The translations under genes were made by a program, and so were the position numbers. Under the pieces are notes generated by a model. It saw only the letters and a program-made list of their open reading frames with translations. It did not search any database and was not told the DNA's origin. Below, one piece after another: positions 60,659 to 64,000 of a stretch of 64,000 nucleotides of DNA. Numbering within the stretch: the first letter of the stretch is position 1; each line of letters starts with the position of its first letter. Source of the DNA: Marinilabiliales bacterium (GTDB taxonomy: Bacteria > Bacteroidota > Bacteroidia > Bacteroidales > PUMT01); assembly GCA_007695015.1 (NCBI GenBank), contig REEN01000029.1, positions 1 to 64,000 on the forward strand. Reading direction: 5' to 3'.

Positions 60659-61411
60659 ATGGCAATAATGACATACAGGCGCGAAGAACAGTCCGCCGGC
60701 ATGCACGGGAACCTGGATCTTCATGAGAGAAAGCCTGTCGGGTTTTATAAGGATGCCGGACTTCTTAGCCCCTATTCAAACATTTTCTACTGGTCGCATA
60801 TGTCGAGCGGGAGCGGCGCTGATACCGGCGAACACTCGCATAAGGGATTTGAAATATTGAGTTTCGTGCTTAACGGGGAGATTGAGCATTATGATAACCG
60901 TTACAGGGGGTGGAAACGACTTTCTGCAGGTGATATGCAAGTCATAATGGCCGGGAATGGCTATGTCCATTCGGAAAGATTCCTGCCCGCATCCTCTGTT
61001 CTGCAGATTTGGTTTGATCCTGACCTTGAGAAAACACTGAACCGTCCATCTTCATACAGTGACTTCCCGTCTGACAGGTTCCCGATCAGGATTGAAGAGG
61101 GGAGGAGTACCAAAGTGTATGTGGGGGAGGGCTCAGGCGCAGTAATTCACACTCCCGGTGTTACCATCTCTGAAATTTCGCTGGCAGAGGGGAAGCATGC
61201 CTGCAATTTTCCCGGTAATGTTTTTATTTCGGGGTTTATTCTCGAAGGCCACCTCAATCTGAGGGGGAGTGATCTTGGCCAATACGATTTTTTCATTGCA
61301 AAGGAAGAAGAGAAGCTTGAGATGAATGCAAAGAGTGATTGCAGGCTGTTTGTCGTTGAATCTCCTGTGGATTCAGGATACCCAACATATGCAGGAGATT
61401 ACAGAATGTAA
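60659..61411 (+). CDS. pirin-family cupin protein
   Basis: A 250-aa cytoplasmic cupin. Pirin signature HSHKGFEILSFVLNGEIEHYDN with metal-binding His and later GDMQVIMAGNGYVHSE provide the iron site; the C-terminal cupin is less conserved. Some pirins oxidise quercetin; others are regulators. Length is typical. Converges with the acyltransferase gene, 14 nt between stops. Confidence 0.9.
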   Translation: MAIMTYRREEQSAGMHGNLDLHERKPVGFYKDAGLLSPYSNIFYWSHMSSGSGADTGEHSHKGFEILSFVLNGEIEHYDNRYRGWKRLSAGDMQVIMAGNGYVHSERFLPASSVLQIWFDPDLEKTLNRPSSYSDFPSDRFPIRIEEGRSTKVYVGEGSGAVIHTPGVTISEISLAEGKHACNFPGNVFISGFILEGHLNLRGSDLGQYDFFIAKEEEKLEMNAKSDCRLFVVESPVDSGYPTYAGDYRM

Positions 61412-61425
61412 ACTCAGGGTTTTCC

Positions 61426-63219
61426 CTACAGCTTTGTATCTGTCCCGTAGAAGCGCTGGAGCAGGGATTCGTCTTTAATCTCCTTTGACAGTGCCGTGAT
61501 GGTTTCAAGTGGCACGTCATACAGATCTAGTACCAGCAGGCCGTCAAGCGAGTTGTTGAACTTTGGGTCTATATTGAAACCTATGATCTTGCCGCTCTGT
61601 TTGAGATATTTTTTCAGAAGCACCGGCACTGTATAGTGGCTAGGGTCAATGTCCTGTATGAACCTGTCGAGCCGGCCCAGGTCGGCCGAATCACCCAGAA
61701 TGATATCGGTGTCAACATCGCCCAGGTCAACTTTGAATTTATTTTTGGGTTTGATAAGCCGGGCAAATTCATTGTTGAAATAATTGTCGGTAATGAATTT
61801 GATGATTACCGCCTTTGAGAACTTGGAGTAACGGTTACTGATGCTTACCGGACCAATGAGGTAGCGGTAATCGGGGTTTTTAATAAGAAAATAGAGAATT
61901 CCTTTCCACAGCAGGAACAGAGGCAGTGGTTTTTTCTGGTAATCTTTGGCTATGAATGACCGGCCCAGTTCAATACTTTGTTCCAGGACAGGAATTAACC
62001 TTTTGTCTATTTTGAAAAGGGTACTAATATAAAGACCCGGCAGTCCGTATTTGTCAATCACTTCCTTGCCTTTGCCTGCCCTGTATGCCCCGGCTACCCT
62101 GTTCTCGTCATCGTCCCAGATGAACAGCTGGTGGTAGTAAAGGTCAAATTCGTCTATATCGATCTTACGGTTGGTTCCTTCGCCAACATCCCTGAAAGTG
62201 ATCTCCCTTAATCTGCCTATCTCGTTGGTGATATTGGGAATGATCACTGAGGGTGCACAATAAACCGAAAAGTTTCCGCTTTTGAAAAGCAGGAAATCTG
62301 AGAGGCTGGTGATCTCATCCAGCATTTTTGTGGCAGGAACAGCATCTATTACAGGCTCTTCAGTGGAAGATCTCCGGATGGTATAGGAGAAGAATTTTTT
62401 CACTTCAATGCTGGTGCCCAGGGAATAGGTGCGTGCCCTAAGATAACGTCCGTACCTGTAGGTGTCTGTAAACTCATGCTGATCTTTAACAGGGACGGGG
62501 TTCCCGATCCTTAATTTGATAATCTTGTTCCTCTTGTTCAGAAGCTCTGATGGGAGTTTTATGGTCCTGAGCACGGGATGGATCATTCCCAGAAGATGGA
62601 AGATCCTGCTGTTGGTTCCCTGGAAGTAAACAGGCACTACCGGGACCTGAGCCCGTTTTATGAATTTGATAGCTGAACTCTGCCATTGCCGGTCGGTTAC
62701 ACCTGTCCATTCATCATTGTAAACAGAAACCTCCCCGGCAGGGAATATGCCTAACGGAGAACCTGACCGCAGATGGGTCAGCGCCTCTTTTAACCCTGAT
62801 ATGCCTGAGCCGGCATCTCTTAGTTTTTCAAAAGGGTTGCCGGAAATAATGTGTTCTTTTATGGGCTCAATCCGGCTCAAAAGGAAATTTGCCATTATTC
62901 TGAAATCTGCACGGCGTTTTGAAAGCGCGTGCAACAGCAGAAGTCCGTCAATTCCCCCGTAAGGGTGGTTTGATACGGTTATGAACGGACCCCCGGCGGG
63001 TATCCTCTGAAGCTCTTCATCGCTCACTTCATATTTTATCTCAAGTTCGTCAATCAGTGCGTCGATGAACTTTATGCCATCCTTGTCCCATGTTTTTGAG
63101 TAGACTTTGTTAATTCTGTTGAACCGTAGCAGGAGTATAAGCAACCTGGCAATGCTTTCTCCTCCGAGTTTGTTCATTTTGCCTGACCTGAGCAGATCCT
63201 CCGTTTTTATTAGTTGCAT
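61426..63219 (-). CDS. OlsF-like two-domain acyltransferase (amino-acid-containing lipids)
   Basis: A 597-aa protein with an N-terminal PlsC-like O-acyltransferase (about 60-290: ITVSNHPYGGIDGLLLLHAL, GIFPAGEVSVY, VPVVPVYFQGTNSR) and a C-terminal GNAT-type N-acyltransferase (about 320-590: LREITFRDVGEG, QLFIWDDDENRVAGAYRAGKG, LPLFLLWKGILYFLIKN). This order matches OlsF, which alone makes ornithine lipids in Flavobacterium and Serratia; related enzymes may make glycine lipids in Bacteroides. It acts at the inner membrane. Ends 14 nt from the convergent pirin gene; lysE follows upstream by 14 nt. Confidence 0.85.
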   Translation of the reverse strand: MQLIKTEDLLRSGKMNKLGGESIARLLILLLRFNRINKVYSKTWDKDGIKFIDALIDELEIKYEVSDEELQRIPAGGPFITVSNHPYGGIDGLLLLHALSKRRADFRIMANFLLSRIEPIKEHIISGNPFEKLRDAGSGISGLKEALTHLRSGSPLGIFPAGEVSVYNDEWTGVTDRQWQSSAIKFIKRAQVPVVPVYFQGTNSRIFHLLGMIHPVLRTIKLPSELLNKRNKIIKLRIGNPVPVKDQHEFTDTYRYGRYLRARTYSLGTSIEVKKFFSYTIRRSSTEEPVIDAVPATKMLDEITSLSDFLLFKSGNFSVYCAPSVIIPNITNEIGRLREITFRDVGEGTNRKIDIDEFDLYYHQLFIWDDDENRVAGAYRAGKGKEVIDKYGLPGLYISTLFKIDKRLIPVLEQSIELGRSFIAKDYQKKPLPLFLLWKGILYFLIKNPDYRYLIGPVSISNRYSKFSKAVIIKFITDNYFNNEFARLIKPKNKFKVDLGDVDTDIILGDSADLGRLDRFIQDIDPSHYTVPVLLKKYLKQSGKIIGFNIDPKFNNSLDGLLVLDLYDVPLETITALSKEIKDESLLQRFYGTDTKL

Positions 63220-63233
63220 GGCCGGTTTTATTT

Positions 63234-63863
63234 TCAGATTAGTATGCTTATTAATGCTGTTATGCCGAATATGACGATCAGTACCCCGGCTGACCGGTTG
63301 ATCCTGAACAGGATCCTTAGCCGGAACCTGTTCCTGAAATGGTTTATGATGCTGCTCAGGAGCAGCCAGTAAAGAGCGCCCCCGGCGAGTATACCGGTAA
63401 CGATAGCAGAAGATACAAGCGGGCCGGGTTTAGGTGTTACAAGTTCAAGGCTTGCGAAAGCCGCCAGGAACAGAAATATGGCAAGGGGATTGGTCAGCAT
63501 CAGAAGCAGTACCGACATGAAATCGGAAAAATGGGTCTGGTTATTGTTCTGTCCTGACCGCATCAGACTGACCGGGTTCGAGATGAATATGCGGACACCA
63601 AGAAATAACAATATCAGCCCGCCTGCAGCACGCATCAGAAACTGCTGTGTTTCAATGAAGTTTATGATCACTGAAAGCCCCAGGATTGCTGCCAGTGCAA
63701 ATATTGCATCGGCAACGGCGGCTCCCATTCCGGAAACGAACCCCGAGAGGTGCCCCCTGCTGAGTGTCCGCTGGATGCAGAGTACCCCGACAGGTCCCAG
63801 CGGGACTGAAGCTATCAGTCCTATTGCCATGCTCTTGATGAGCAAAATTAAGATATCCTGCAC
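63234..63863 (-). CDS. LysE/RhtB family amino acid exporter
   Basis: A 209-aa inner-membrane protein with about six hydrophobic segments. The N-terminal GLIASVPLGPVGVLCIQRTLSRGHLSGF is the LysE/RhtB signature (split over about residues 16-42). Substrate is an amino acid or similar metabolite, unassigned. It is upstream of the OlsF-like gene on the same strand (14 nt), so co-transcription with the lipid gene is likely. Confidence 0.9.
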   Translation of the reverse strand: MQDILILLIKSMAIGLIASVPLGPVGVLCIQRTLSRGHLSGFVSGMGAAVADAIFALAAILGLSVIINFIETQQFLMRAAGGLILLFLGVRIFISNPVSLMRSGQNNNQTHFSDFMSVLLLMLTNPLAIFLFLAAFASLELVTPKPGPLVSSAIVTGILAGGALYWLLLSSIINHFRNRFRLRILFRINRSAGVLIVIFGITALISILI

Positions 63864-63943
63864 CTGACCCTTGCTTCGGTATTAATAATGACACATCACA
63901 AAAATATGCAATTTACATTTCAATTACTGCCTGCAAAATTAAT

Positions 63944-63951
63944 TATCTTTA
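63944..63951 (+). promoter_or_regulatory. near-consensus -7 box at the right edge
   Basis: TATCTTTA on the plus strand, one base from TAnnTTTG, 19 nt before an ATG at 63970. Confidence 0.3.
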
Positions 63952-63969
63952 CGCTCTTATTTTTCTGAA

Positions 63970-64000
63970 ATGCTGTTTGACCTTGAAAAACGGCCCTGGC
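63970..64000 (+). CDS. possible start of a further gene, truncated at window edge
   Basis: An ATG at 63970 opens a frame of ten visible codons (MLFDLEKRPW) behind a -7-like box. Too short to identify; it may be a real gene continuing off the window, divergent from lysE. Confidence 0.35.
   Translation, partial: MLFDLEKRPW

Noticed and set aside
1-64000. CRISPR array, prophage, insertion sequence, tRNA or rRNA
   Set aside because: No repeat-spacer pattern, transposase, integrase, phage structural gene or RNA-gene motif was seen; tandem repeats found are within or next to genes.

Overview
The window looks like a chromosomal segment from a member of the Bacteroidota, probably an anaerobic or facultative Bacteroidales/Marinilabiliales-type organism. 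Several signs support this. Many genes belong to families typical of that phylum (DUF6089, DUF3078, DUF2279, DUF5916, the PD40/metallopeptidase/barrel protein, an OlsF-like lipid synthase, a type IX secretion-like C-terminal tail on an M14 peptidase). Several upstream regions carry a TAnnTTTG-type -7 box instead of the E. coli -10. KorAB and a NuoE-NuoF fusion point to ferredoxin-based metabolism. I see no rRNA, tRNA, insertion sequence, phage gene or CRISPR array.

Layout. (1) 1-12.3 kb, all minus strand: a redox and beta-propeller block. Two tandem secreted PQQ-like propellers, a third propeller, and then a tight run of membrane-anchored propeller (478 aa), NHL-like propeller (320 aa), small Tat peptide with four Cys (73 aa), NapG-like four-cluster Tat ferredoxin, NapH/NosR-like membrane Fe-S protein, three-TM propeller (616 aa) and an edge-truncated NuoE-NuoF flavoprotein. 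This is my best candidate for an undescribed system: a quinol/Fe-S electron relay next to five PQQ-like propellers and one NHL-like propeller, none with recognisable PQQ-dehydrogenase catalytic features. (2) 12.6-24.5 kb: a lipoprotein, a nitrilase-superfamily amidase, DUF1080 and DUF5916 proteins, a histidine ammonia-lyase-type enzyme, a Kv-type channel, an ECF sigma factor with two partner genes, and transketolase. (3) 24.8-36.8 kb: YchF, a secreted M14 carboxypeptidase, a PafA-like alkaline phosphatase superfamily protein whose active site appears dismantled, a large HExxH-PD40-barrel protein, a PrcB-like lipoprotein, KorAB and a gamma carbonic anhydrase homologue. (4) 36.8-45.4 kb, minus strand: an envelope/cofactor cluster (CBS protein, NAD kinase, two small barrels, UppS, BamA, two Skp/OmpH chaperones, glutamate racemase with an unusual 33-bp tandem repeat insert). 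(5) 45.4-52.2 kb: housekeeping genes pdxJ, an alpha/beta hydrolase, udk, manA, engB, prs, rplY, pth and an S4-domain gene. (6) 52-64 kb: envelope proteins, two acyltransferases (one an OlsF-type two-domain enzyme), a NapC/NrfH-type tetraheme cytochrome fused to a SUMF1-like domain followed by a Tat-exported Gfo/Idh/MocA oxidoreductase, an M19 dipeptidase, a pirin, a LysE exporter, and possibly the start of a further gene at the right edge.

How it fits together. Two regions suggest electron transfer across the inner membrane to unusual periplasmic partners: the NapGH-like/propeller operon and the cytochrome-SUMF1/oxidoreductase pair. The envelope cluster (BamA, Skp, UppS, MurI) is a biogenesis unit. 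All functional statements come from motifs read by eye; no database or structure search was run.
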